From: Azospirillum humicireducens
GTDB taxonomy: Bacteria > Pseudomonadota > Alphaproteobacteria > Azospirillales > Azospirillaceae
Assembly (NCBI RefSeq): GCF_001639105.2
Contig: NZ_CP015285.1
Location: 798,501-862,500 of the forward strand
Direction of reading: 5' to 3'
DNA: 64,000 bases
Shown here piece by piece: positions 43,675-51,703 of the stretch (within the stretch, counting starts at the first letter, position 1; every line of letters begins with the position of its first letter). The position numbers and the translations under genes are program-made. Below the pieces are notes generated by a model. The model saw only the letters and a list, made by a program, of their open reading frames with translations, did not search any database and was not told where the DNA came from.

Positions 43675-43945
43675 CGTCCGTCTCCTGCGGCAGATCCTTC
43701 TTCAGACGAACCCCTTCGCCGCCGCCGTTTTCCGGGATGATTTCCACACCGGCAGCCTCCAGCGCTGCGCGGAGGGCGCGCAGAGTCCGGACATTGAGCT
43801 GGCGCTCAATCTCCCGTTCGAAGTCAGCCACGGTCTTCGTCGAAACCTCCGCTGCCTTCGCAAGCTCCTGCTGGTTCATCCGCACAAGAGCCCGTCCCGC
43901 GCGACACTGGGCAGGAGAAATAACATTATTCTTGGCATCAGTCAT
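43667..43945 (-). CDS. XRE family regulator (third)
   Basis: 92 aa. The helix-turn-helix is CRAGRALVRMNQQELAKAAEVSTKTVADFERE, followed by LRALRAALEAAGVEIIPENGGGEGVRLK, a C-terminal extension very common in alphaproteobacterial phage- and plasmid-borne repressors. The stop overlaps the end of the second XRE gene by 8 bases on opposite strands. The DNA upstream of its start (43946-44003) is AT-rich and is shared with the rightward gene at 44016. Confidence 0.87.
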   Translation of the reverse strand: MTDAKNNVISPAQCRAGRALVRMNQQELAKAAEVSTKTVADFEREIERQLNVRTLRALRAALEAAGVEIIPENGGGEGVRLKKDLPQETDVI

Positions 43946-44015
43946 TTTTTATGGTGTCATTATCAATGTCATTTTGCATCATATCAGTTGCGCCGAAAGC
44001 CGCAAAGGAGGTGAC

Positions 44016-44633
44016 GTGTCTCCAAGGACGCGAGCGCCGAAGATGAATCGCGCACCCCGGAAGGGGAGTATCGCTGCCGCTGCCCGTCTGCTCACCTCTG
44101 TGTCGCAAGAGGGTCAGGACACCGACCCGCTCATCGCCCTCTGGCAGGACTGGCGGGAGACCTTCGCCTCCTCGCAGCGGCTGTGCCAGGAGGCCCAGCG
44201 CCTGGAACGGGAGCTGGCCGAAAGGATCGGCTTCCCCCGTGTCGAGGTTCCTCTCGAAGACCCGGAGCGCCCCTCGGTCGTCGCCACCGCCGCCCGTCAG
44301 ATCGACCGGCTGCTGGGAACGGCGCCGGCCACCCGGTCGTTGCGACGGCGGCTGAAACGCGACCTCGCCGCGGCACAGGCGCGCTGGGACGCCGAGGCGG
44401 CGGCGGTCGGCCTCACCAGCGCCATCGAGCGGGAGGCCGCCGCGGACCGGCGGGTGGACGAGATCCTCAAATCCGCCTCCCGCACGCCCGCACGGTCGAT
44501 CCCCGGCGTCATCGCCAAGCTCGCCATCGCAACCGAATGGGGCGAGCTGGAACCGGGAGCCGACGGCCACCCCTGGGACTTCATCCGCGGCGCCCTCGCA
44601 GACCTGACCGCGATGACTGCAAGTGAAACGTAA
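44016..44633 (+). CDS. Hypothetical protein, helical (205 aa)
   Basis: The GTG at 44016 follows AAAGGAGG, an excellent ribosome binding site, so the longer open frame (from 43581) is not used. The product has Ala/Arg/Glu-rich helices, including AQRLERELAERIGF and LKRDLAAAQARWDAEAAAVG, suggesting a coiled coil, and ends in GELEPGADGHPWDFIRGALADL. No family is recognised. It is divergent from the third XRE gene, which may control it. Confidence 0.6.
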   Translation: MSPRTRAPKMNRAPRKGSIAAAARLLTSVSQEGQDTDPLIALWQDWRETFASSQRLCQEAQRLERELAERIGFPRVEVPLEDPERPSVVATAARQIDRLLGTAPATRSLRRRLKRDLAAAQARWDAEAAAVGLTSAIEREAAADRRVDEILKSASRTPARSIPGVIAKLAIATEWGELEPGADGHPWDFIRGALADLTAMTASET

Positions 44634-44823
44634 TCCGGGTCGGTCACGCCCGGTCCGCGGTCCGAACCGACGCCATGCTTACCCGGACGAATGACCGATC
44701 AACGGGATAGGATAAAAGTTTAGCTAAAACCCACCGGATGCCCCGTTGGCGATCACCCACTATCGAGCATCTAAAGACACAGCGGCACTGTGATATCCAG
44801 GACGCGCCGCCGTCGTTCCAGAT

Positions 44824-45078
44824 CTACGGATTTTCGGAAAGCCGCGCGAGGTGGGGGTGATTGGCGGGAAGTTCCAGGAGACCGCGGGGGAGTACCGGGA
44901 GCGCCGCTGTCAGGCGGCCGACAATGACGACCGTGGCCTTATGTTCCGCCCGCTCGATGGTGCCGGGATAGCTGCGGTCGATGTCGGCACGGCGCCCCCG
45001 CTCCTCCTCTTGCGTGGTGCCCTTGGCAAGGCGCAGGCGGCGGAGGTTCAGAGCCAGGATGTCGGGCATGTCCTCCAT
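44824..45078 (-). pseudogene. Degraded XRE-type regulator
   Basis: 84 aa. LALNLRRLRLAKGTTQEEERGRRADIDRSYPGTIERAEHKATVVIVGRL is recognisably the domain seen in alphaproteobacterial repressors, but the residues around helix 2 differ from the expected TQEELA..ADIDRSYLG form (ERGR and Pro substitutions), and the C-terminal part PVLPRGLLELP looks eroded. No frameshift was proven; it may be a decaying paralogue of the other XRE genes. Confidence 0.5.
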
Positions 45079-45263
45079 CGGCGGGATGGCGCGGGATTGC
45101 GGGGCAGGTTTCCACCGAAGACATCGCCCGTTCGGATCCGGCCGGGCAATCCGGTGATCTTTCGGGGCCTGTCTTCGACACCGCTTCGGATCATGCCGGC
45201 ATATTATAATATGCGCCCGCCCATCGCTTCGGTTCAGGCCACACAGAGGGAGGAGACCAGTCG

Positions 45264-45539
45264 ATGACGAAGCCGCAGCTCGAACCGCCGGTGGCCGACG
45301 AGCCGCCCGGTTCGGACAGTCTGACCGATTACGACCGCTTGCACCTCGTCACCTATCTGCGCCTGCTCGATGCCGATGCGGAGGGGGCCGACCCGGACGA
45401 AGTCGCCCGCATCGTGCTGCGCATCGATCCCGCCCGTGAGCCCGACCGCGCCCGGCACGCCCACGCCACCCATCTGGCACGGGCGCAATGGATGACCCGC
45501 GTCGGCTACCGCCACCTTCTCCGCCAGGGCATGCACTGA
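45264..45539 (+). CDS. Small DUF2285-type helical protein
   Basis: 91 aa. SLTDYDRLHLVTYLRLLDADAEG, then DPDEVARIVLRIDPAREPDRARHAHATHLARAQWM, is the pattern found in the small partner genes of DUF2285/DUF6499 proteins on conjugative elements. The role is unknown; association with element regulation is suggested by location. The ATG follows GGGAGGAG. An 18-nt perfect palindrome (45552-45569) follows the stop and may act as a terminator or operator before the next gene. Confidence 0.65.
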   Translation: MTKPQLEPPVADEPPGSDSLTDYDRLHLVTYLRLLDADAEGADPDEVARIVLRIDPAREPDRARHAHATHLARAQWMTRVGYRHLLRQGMH

Positions 45540-45551
45540 ATTCCGCATTGC

Positions 45552-45569
45552 CGGATTTCCGGAAATCCG
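45552..45569. repeat. 18-nt perfect palindrome
   Basis: CGGATTTCC followed by GGAAATCCG, 13 bases after the preceding stop. It could be a regulator site; partial copies (GGAAATCCGGATT) occur near 47544. Confidence 0.6.
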
Positions 45570-45739
45570 CCGTTCCGAATGGCCGGATCGGCGGAGTGTG
45601 CCTGTGAGTCTGGCGCTGAGTCTGGCGGTGTACGCCGTTCCCGCCCCGTTCTTCGCCATCGGCGCCATCGCAAATTTGCGGCGGCAGGTCACTCTTCAAC
45701 CTGGGCATAACCTGACGCTGTCCACGCAGCGAAGGCACC

Positions 45740-46499
45740 ATGACGGCGATGAATGACTGGCGAACATCGACCGCCTACCAGTATGTCCTGACCGTCCCCG
45801 CCTCTTGCTGGGCGTGGGAGTTCCTGCGCCGCAACAGGGATTATCAGGCGGATGCGGCGGGACAGCGCGACGAGCCGGCCTCCGCCGAGGGGGCCGGCGA
45901 TTGGGGGTTGCACAGTCCTGGAGGATCCGGGCAAGAGCGGGGCTGAGACCCTGGTGTTCTGGGGACCCGAGGTGCTGCCGGTGCTGGTCCGGCTGTCGCC
46001 GGCCCCCAGGACGTATGCCGGTCCGGGCACCGGCCTCGATCCCTGGTGGGGGATGTCGCGCCAGGCCATCTTCCACACCGCAGAGGGCTTCCACGTTGCG
46101 CTGGCCGAAGGGCCGCGCGAGCGCCGCTTCTGGATCGAGGGCAAGCGCCTGCCCGGACGCGGCACGCCGCTGCGGGCGCTGATCGCGCTGAACGGTGACC
46201 TGGACGCCCAGATCGCAGCACTCCGCCGGTTCCACGACTCGGTGACCAACCCGGCCGCGCCCCCCGACCTGACGCCGTACCAGACCCGCATGCTGATGCG
46301 CACCCTCCAGGCACTCGACGCCCACCTCGATGGGGCCAGCGCGCGGGAGACGGCCGAGGCGCTGTTCGGTGCCGAGCGCGTCAAGGCCGACTGGTACCGA
46401 GACACGCCCTTGCGCGACCAAGTGCGCTACCTGATCCGTCGTGGGCGCCAACTAATGGACGGCGGGTATCGTGATCTGCTGCGGCGGATGACGCTGTAG
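45740..46499 (+). pseudogene. DUF6499-DUF2285 regulator-like protein, split by a frameshift
   Basis: The first part reads MNDWRTSTAYQYVLTVPASCWAWEFLRRNRDYQAD, typical for the N-terminal DUF6499 (transcriptional-regulator-like) domain, up to GDWGL near 45907. The continuation, starting VLEDPGKSGAETLVFWGPEVLPVLV and running through the DUF2285 domain to YRDLLRRMTL, lies in the next frame. The shift occurs between about 45905 and 45925, beside a GGGGG run. It is either a real one-base mutation, a sequencing error or, less likely, programmed slippage. Confidence 0.75.
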
Positions 46500-46510
46500 A
46501 GCAGAAGGCG

Positions 46511-47332
46511 CTATTCCGATGCGTCAGGTTTTCTTTGGCCAGAACGAAATATCCAACGACCGCGAAACTCCTGTCCGAGTGGTGTAGTCAAATACGCATA
46601 GTGCTCAGCCACCATGGCGCGGGCTTCATTTTCTGTGCTGCCGCGTCCAGTCTGCAATCGTACTTTACGGGATTTGTCGGTTGTTGGCTTTGGAAAGCAC
46701 AAATACCATCCATTTTCCATGTGTATCTGCATGTCAAATTCATCGAGCCTAGGAAATTCGTCGCTGAAAGGGCAAGGTCTAATCATTGCACCATCGCGCT
46801 GATAACCGCACTCAAATATTTCTATCATGCCGCTATGTTTATCGTTGTAAGGAATTTCTGTTCTCTCAGACAACGAAGCTCCACAATGCGGACAAAGATA
46901 GTCGTCCAATTGTTCCTGCGCGTCGGCAAGCTGCCGGCGCAGGGATTCGATTTCCATCATCTTGTCGTCAATATAGCTGCTTAAATCTTCCAGATTGGTT
47001 AGGGTTATATTGGTTTTGTTGGCGGCTCGCACCGCTCCGGACTGAAATCCACATTTCGATACCATCAGGCCGCGGTCTGCGCCGCAATCAGCAACGATGG
47101 TCTGCAAGGTCAGAACCTTTTCTTTGGGAACAGGGGTGTTCCAAAATTTGCATTCGACAATCCAGAGGCATTCAATGCCGTGTTTTTTGAAATATACGGC
47201 GACATCCACGTTGTGGATTCCACGGGCTCCTTCTACGGGATGTTCGATCCTGACATCACACCCGGCGGCATTGAATACCGCTGCCACGGCATGCTGAAAC
47301 TCGCGCCATTCTGGTGTCGGTTGTCCGTTCAT
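46511..47332 (-). CDS. Restriction-endonuclease-like protein (Mrr-type PD-(D/E)XK)
   Basis: 273 aa. The catalytic core is Asp43 in HNVDVAVYFKKHG and Glu60-x-Lys62 in LWIVECKFWN, followed by VLTLQTIVADCGADRGLMVSKCGFQSGA, the usual Mrr/restriction-endonuclease core. A coiled-coil (IESLRRQLADAQEQLDD) and a CPHCG zinc motif follow, then an unrecognised C-terminal part. Probably a modification-dependent nuclease carried as cargo; no cognate methylase is adjacent. Composition is somewhat less GC-rich than its neighbours. Confidence 0.8.
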   Translation of the reverse strand: MNGQPTPEWREFQHAVAAVFNAAGCDVRIEHPVEGARGIHNVDVAVYFKKHGIECLWIVECKFWNTPVPKEKVLTLQTIVADCGADRGLMVSKCGFQSGAVRAANKTNITLTNLEDLSSYIDDKMMEIESLRRQLADAQEQLDDYLCPHCGASLSERTEIPYNDKHSGMIEIFECGYQRDGAMIRPCPFSDEFPRLDEFDMQIHMENGWYLCFPKPTTDKSRKVRLQTGRGSTENEARAMVAEHYAYLTTPLGQEFRGRWIFRSGQRKPDASE

Positions 47333-47796
47333 CTCATTCGTCTCGGGAGGCTGCTCAACTCACGACGTTGTGTCGTTGACGACGAGCCGGTCGTGTACAG
47401 CGCCGACCGCTTCAGAACTCCAGGACCACTATACGCAATATGCCGCGGGTGGACAGGCCACAAGCTGAGCGCTTTCCGCTGCTGCAGGAGCGGCAATGAC
47501 GACTCGTGGCGCACGGTGACGATCTCGCCATCCAATAAAAAGCCGATCGGAAATCCGGATTGCCGCTGATCCGGCGGCATCACGCTGTTCTCGAAGCACG
47601 ATTGTTGCCCGTTGCGCCTTGCGCCGACTCTTAAGGGGCTCTGACATCAAACGTTTTCAAGGTGTTAAGCGTGCCCTGCCGGGGGACTCGTCCCCATAAA
47701 GTCTTTCCCCTCCCTGACCAAGCATTCCCTCCGCCACCGTGCTCCACGACGCGCCCTTCTGTCCCAGGGGCGCCCGCAGCACACGGAGACGGACGA
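47333..47796. other. Control region upstream of the rep operon
   Basis: 464 bases between the nuclease start and the small HTH gene; no protein is supported. It contains GGTGTTAAG at 47661-47669, a motif repeated in the region before the relaxase. Promoters for both directions should lie here. Confidence 0.45.
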
Positions 47797-48048
47797 ATGG
47801 ACGACAAGACCGGCGGCTTTCCCCCACGCTTCCTGCGCACGCCCGAGGCCGCTCGCTTCCTCGGCTTGTCCAGCCGGACGATGGAGAAACACCGCCTCTA
47901 CGGCACCGGCCCGCGCTACCGCAAGATCGGCGGCCGGGTGGTCTACGCCGTCGAGGACCTGAAGAGCTGGGCCGACCAGGGACTGCGCACCTCCACTTCC
48001 GATCCGGGCACCGGCACCGTGCGGCCGGCCCGCCCGGCCCACGGGTAA
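47797..48048 (+). CDS. Helix-turn-helix DNA-binding protein (HTH_17/AlpA-like)
   Basis: 83 aa. FLRTPEAARFLGLSSRTMEKHRLYGTGPRYRKIGGRVVYAVEDLKSW is a complete MerR/AlpA-type winged helix; the tail is Pro/Arg/Gly-rich. It lies nine bases upstream of repA in the same direction, so it may regulate replication or act as an accessory replication factor. The ATG at 47797 follows GGAGACGGACGA. Confidence 0.85.
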   Translation: MDDKTGGFPPRFLRTPEAARFLGLSSRTMEKHRLYGTGPRYRKIGGRVVYAVEDLKSWADQGLRTSTSDPGTGTVRPARPAHG

Positions 48049-48057
48049 GGCCGTGCC

Positions 48058-48909
48058 ATGGACGGGGTCTTCCGCAGCGGCGACCGCCAGATGCAACTCG
48101 ACCTGTTCGTGGCGCTACCCGGCGACATGGCGGTGCGCGACCAGCAGGACCTGATGACGCATCCGTTCTTCTCGCTCGCCAAGTCGAAGCGCACCGAGCC
48201 GATCGACTACGCCGCCGGCGACACCCGCATCCGCGTCGAGGGCACCGCCGAGCACGGGATCGCCACCATCTGGGATGCCGACGTGCTGATCTGGGCGGCC
48301 AGCCAGCTGGTCGAGGCGCGCGACGCCGGCCTGCGCACCGCCCGCCTGCTCAGCGCGACTCCGCACCAGATCCTCACCTTCACCGGCCGCGGCACCTCGC
48401 TGCGCGACTACCAGCGCCTGCGCGCCGCGCTCGACCGGCTGCAGGCGACCACGGTGGTCACCAACCTGCGCCAGCCCGACCTGCGGCGCCGGCATCGCTT
48501 CTCCTGGATCAACGAGTGGAAGGAGCGCACCGACGCCGCCGGCCGGCCGCTGGGGCTGGAGCTGATCCTGCCGGACTGGTTCTACCAGGGCGTCCTCGCC
48601 GACGCCTTCGTGCTGACCATCGAGCGGGACTATTTCGGCCTGACCGGCGGCATCGAACGCTGGCTGTACCGGCTGGCCCGCAAGCACGCCGGCCGCCAGT
48701 CCGAAGGCTGGGCCTTCGACTTCCGCCACCTGCACGCAAAGTCGGGCAGCCTTGCCCGCTTCGCCAACTTCGCCATCGACCTGCGCACCGTCGCCCGGCG
48801 CCAGCGGCTGCCCGGCTACCGGCTGGCCGTCGAGCGCCGGCCGGACGGCGGCGAACGGCTGCGCTTTGCGCCGCAGACTTATCCACAGACTCGGGGGATA
48901 AACCGGTGA
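48058..48909 (+). CDS. repA: Replication initiator protein RepA
   Basis: 283 aa. Typical plasmid RepA (RPA family) features: MQLDLFVALPGDMAVRDQQDLMTHPFFSLAKSKR near the N-terminus, HGIATIWDADVLIWAASQLVEA, and RGTSLRDYQRLRAALDRLQATTV, consistent with winged-helix initiators. The start may be the ATG at 48058 or that at 48091. A perfect DnaA box (TTATCCACA) lies inside the 3' end at 48879-48887, and three iteron-like repeats follow the stop, so a plasmid-type origin is adjacent. Confidence 0.9.
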   Translation: MDGVFRSGDRQMQLDLFVALPGDMAVRDQQDLMTHPFFSLAKSKRTEPIDYAAGDTRIRVEGTAEHGIATIWDADVLIWAASQLVEARDAGLRTARLLSATPHQILTFTGRGTSLRDYQRLRAALDRLQATTVVTNLRQPDLRRRHRFSWINEWKERTDAAGRPLGLELILPDWFYQGVLADAFVLTIERDYFGLTGGIERWLYRLARKHAGRQSEGWAFDFRHLHAKSGSLARFANFAIDLRTVARRQRLPGYRLAVERRPDGGERLRFAPQTYPQTRGINR

Positions 48910-49020
48910 CACTGCTCGTGCTATCGGGTGTGCAAACGCTCGTGCCATCAGGTGCACGGCACCCGTGCTATCGGGTGCACGAACACCCTGCAAGCCCTTG
49001 GTATACCGGGCCGATTCGCG
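48879..49020 (+). other. Candidate replication origin (oriV): DnaA box and iterons
   Basis: TTATCCACA at 48879-48887 is a perfect DnaA box. Three 17-mers follow: CGTGCTATCGGGTGTGC (48917-48933), CGTGCCATCAGGTGCAC (48941-48957) and CGTGCTATCGGGTGCAC (48964-48980), spaced 24 and 23 bases, about two helical turns. A relatively AT-rich segment with TTAACTTATCTAACG lies at 49022-49040. The arrangement downstream of repA is that of an iteron-controlled plasmid origin. Confidence 0.75.
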
Positions 49021-49120
49021 CCCTTAACTTATCTAACGAAGAGTCTAAAGAGTCTTTGTTGATGGGACGGCGGATTCATGGGGACGGGCGGTACGCCGTC
49101 CGATTCCGGGGAGCGGCGTC

Positions 49121-49759
49121 ATGATCGTGGCGCTGCTCAACCAGAAGGGCGGCGTCGGCAAGACGACGCTCGCCACCCACCTCGCCGCCGAACTGGCGCG
49201 CCCAAACTACTGGGTTCTGCTGATCGACGCCGATCCCCAGGGCTCCGCCCTCGACTGGTCGGTGCAGCGCGACCGCGAGGGGCTGCCCCGGCTGTTCGCC
49301 ATGACCGGGCTGGCCCGCGAGACGCTGCACCGCGAGGTGCCGGAACTGGCCCGCGGCTACCAGCACGTCGTCATCGACGGGCCGCCGCGTGTCACCGGTC
49401 TCGTCCGCTCGGCGCTGCTGGCCGCCGACCTCGTGCTCATCCCGGTGCAGCCGAGCCCCTACGACGCCTGGGCGGCGGCGGAGCTGCTGCGCCTGCTGGA
49501 CGACGCCCGCGGTTGGAAGCCCGGCCTGGAGGCGCGCTTCGTCCTCAACCGCTGCATCGCCCGCACGCTGCTGCTGCGCGACGCCCGCCGGGAACTCGCC
49601 GGCACGCTGCCGCCGGCCCTGGCGACGACGGTGGGGCAGCGCGTCGTCTTCGCCCGCTGCGCCCGCACTGGCCGGCTGGCGGCCGAGGAGGCGCCGGGAT
49701 CGCCGGCCGCCCGCGAGATGGCAGCGCTCGCCGCCGAAGTGCTGGGGACGGCGCGATGA
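49121..49759 (+). CDS. parA: ParA family partition ATPase
   Basis: 212 aa, small ParA/MinD-like ATPase. The deviant Walker A motif is intact (NQKGGVGKTTLATHLA), followed by LLIDADPQGSALDWS (Walker A prime region) and VVIDGPPRV (Walker B). Drives segregation of the replicating element. The start at 49121 is the family N-terminus MIVALLNQ. The stop overlaps the start of the next small gene (ATGA). Confidence 0.93.
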   Translation: MIVALLNQKGGVGKTTLATHLAAELARPNYWVLLIDADPQGSALDWSVQRDREGLPRLFAMTGLARETLHREVPELARGYQHVVIDGPPRVTGLVRSALLAADLVLIPVQPSPYDAWAAAELLRLLDDARGWKPGLEARFVLNRCIARTLLLRDARRELAGTLPPALATTVGQRVVFARCARTGRLAAEEAPGSPAAREMAALAAEVLGTAR

Positions 49760-49995
49760 GCGGCGGGCGGATCGGCTTCGGGGCACGCCCCGGCACCCCC
49801 GACAGCTGGGTGCGCCGTGGCGACGGGCCGGCCACCCCCAAGGCGGACCTCTACACCGCGCGGCTGACGGTGGACATCACACCCGAGCTGCGCGGGCGGA
49901 TCAGGATCGCCGCCTTCCGCCGGGGTGTGACCATGGCGGTGCTGCTGCGCGAGCTGCTGGACGGCGCCTTTCCCGAGGAGGGCAGTTCCTCATGA
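49756..49995 (+). CDS. Small partition protein (ribbon-helix-helix-like)
   Basis: 79 aa. LYTARLTVDITPELRGRIRIAAFRRGVTMAVLLRELLDGAF is a ribbon-helix-helix pattern (beta strand plus two helices) as in CopG/ParG-type DNA-binding proteins. It overlaps parA by 4 bases and the second ParA-like gene by 4 bases, so it is translated in a coupled series and probably binds the centromere-like site. Confidence 0.8.
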   Translation: MSGGRIGFGARPGTPDSWVRRGDGPATPKADLYTARLTVDITPELRGRIRIAAFRRGVTMAVLLRELLDGAFPEEGSSS

Positions 49996-50645
49996 TCGTG
50001 GCGCTTGTGAACCAGACCCGTGGGGCCGGACGGACGATGCTGGCGGTGCATCTCGCCGGCGAACTGGCGCTCCAGGGCAAGCGGGTGGCATTGCTCGACA
50101 CTGACGGGTGCTCCGGCGCCCTGGAGTGGGCTGAGTGCCGGCGGCGCAACGGCATTCCGGCGCTGTTCGAGACCATCGGCATCGCCAGCCCGGACCTTCG
50201 CTGCGGCGTCTGGGGCCTGCACACCCGCTTCGACCACGTGATCGTCGACACCCCGGCGGCGTCCACCGCGGCCCTGCGTGCGGCGCTGCTGGCGGCGGAC
50301 ACCGTGCTGGTGCCGACCCACCCCGAACGGGACGCCATGGGACGCTGCGCCGCCACCATGCAGCTGGTGGTCGAGGCGCTGGCGGTCGAGCCGGCCATGA
50401 CGGCGTCGGTGGTCCTGACCCATGCCCCCGCGGGCCTGGAGATCGAGCGGGGCACCGAGGTAACCGTCTGCGGCCTGCGCCTGCCCGTGGCCGCCGCGGT
50501 GGTGGGCGAGCGGATGAGCTTCGCCATGAGCCGGGGCACAGGGCTGCTGGTCCAGGAGATCGACTTTGTCGGGCCGGCCGAGGTCGATGTCCGGCGGCTG
50601 GTCGATGAGGTGTTCGGCCGTGGCCGGACGGGGGAAACGGGCTGA
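49992..50645 (+). CDS. Second ParA-like protein with altered Walker A motif
   Basis: 217 aa. It aligns with the upstream ParA over the whole length (MIVALVNQ, LLDTDGCSGALEWAE, HVIVDTPAAST, VLVPTHPERDAMG). The P-loop is NQTRGAGRTMLAVHLA: the signature Lys of ParA proteins is Thr, a Gly is Arg, and the P-loop Lys is Arg. ATP hydrolysis is therefore doubtful; it could be a regulatory partner. No ribosome binding site separates it from the preceding gene (4-base overlap). Confidence 0.8.
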   Translation: MIVALVNQTRGAGRTMLAVHLAGELALQGKRVALLDTDGCSGALEWAECRRRNGIPALFETIGIASPDLRCGVWGLHTRFDHVIVDTPAASTAALRAALLAADTVLVPTHPERDAMGRCAATMQLVVEALAVEPAMTASVVLTHAPAGLEIERGTEVTVCGLRLPVAAAVVGERMSFAMSRGTGLLVQEIDFVGPAEVDVRRLVDEVFGRGRTGETG

Positions 50646-50959
50646 ACAGGGCGGTTCCGGGATCGGGCGTGGTGTGGCGTAGGAACGGCGGCAAAGACAG
50701 GCGCCCGGCGGCCATCGGAAAGAATATGCGAAGGTTGTTGGGGTGTTAAGAAGGACTATTCAGCAAGATAAAAGAGTGTATACGCCGCCGTTTCGTCCAG
50801 TTCCAGATCAACAGCTTATCTGTATTCCAGATATGCTTGGGAATTCAGGCGCATTCAACGTGCCAATCCTCTTAACACCTCCGGGAAATTGAGAAATACC
50901 GGCGCACGGCTCAACGATGATCATGTCGGATTTGTGTCCGGTGATCTGTGGGGTGGAGC
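50646..50959. other. Intergenic region before the relaxase, candidate oriT and operator
   Basis: 314 bases, moderately AT-rich, with no gene. GGTGTTAAG at 50742-50750 and its inverse CTTAACACC at 50871-50879 flank a segment that contains another small inverted repeat, ATCTGTATTCCAGAT near 50818-50832. A position directly upstream of the relaxase gene is where origins of transfer usually lie. The nic site itself is not identified. Confidence 0.5.
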
Positions 50960-51703
50960 ATGGGAAAACGGTTCGGCCTGTTCGGCGGCATCCTCGACGA
51001 CGACGGCTTCAAGGCGCGCATGAAGGCGCTGGCCGACCGCGGTCGCCGCCTGGCCCGCGCCTACACCCGCCGGCCGATGCAGAAGGTCCGCGTCAAGGGG
51101 GCACCGCCGCAGGCCGGTCCCTACGCCCGCCCGGTCATGGTCAAGGTGCTTTACCACGACCGCGCCCGCGGGGCTTACCCGAACACCGTCTCGGCGCTGG
51201 CCAACTACCTCGCCAAGGAGGGGCCGCTGTTCGACCGCGAGCGGCTGGGCATCGACACCGCCGGGATCGTGGACGCGTGGTCGGCCGACCGCCGGGTGTT
51301 CCACCTCATCGTCAGCCCGAACGACGGGCACCGCATCGACGACATGGTGTCCTACGGCCGCGACGTCGTCGCCGCCTGGGAACGCCGGGTCGGCCCGCTT
51401 GAGTGGGTGGCCTCGGTCGAGCGCAAGCCCGACATGGCCCACCCGGAGGGCAACCAGCACCTGCACATCATGGTGCGCGGAGTCCAGCACGACCGCGACC
51501 TCCACCTCGATCCGGACGTCGTCTCACGCTGGCTGCGCCATGACGCCGTCGAGGTGACCACCGACCGCCTCGGCTACATGACCGAGCGCGAGCGCCGCGA
51601 CTTTGAGCGCCAGCTTGTCGAGATGCAGCGGCTGCGCGAGCAGCAGCGTGGCCGTGAGGCCGGGCGCGACGACCTCCACGATCTGGGAGGGCGCGAGCTG
51701 TGA
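50960..51703 (+). CDS. Short HUH-type relaxase / mobilisation protein
   Basis: 247 aa. The N-terminal region MVKVLYHDRARGAYPNTVSALANYLAKEG and VFHLIVSPNDGHRID, followed by NQHLHIMVRG with the metal-binding His167-x-His169, resembles the relaxase domain of VirD2/TraI (DUF3363-like) proteins. Typical relatives are far longer and have a C-terminal secretion signal; this one is a minimal version. It nicks and covalently binds the transferred strand through a Tyr in the N-terminal part. Start 50960 (ATG); it opens the transfer operon, and its stop overlaps the next gene by 4 bases. Confidence 0.8.
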   Translation: MGKRFGLFGGILDDDGFKARMKALADRGRRLARAYTRRPMQKVRVKGAPPQAGPYARPVMVKVLYHDRARGAYPNTVSALANYLAKEGPLFDRERLGIDTAGIVDAWSADRRVFHLIVSPNDGHRIDDMVSYGRDVVAAWERRVGPLEWVASVERKPDMAHPEGNQHLHIMVRGVQHDRDLHLDPDVVSRWLRHDAVEVTTDRLGYMTERERRDFERQLVEMQRLREQQRGREAGRDDLHDLGGREL

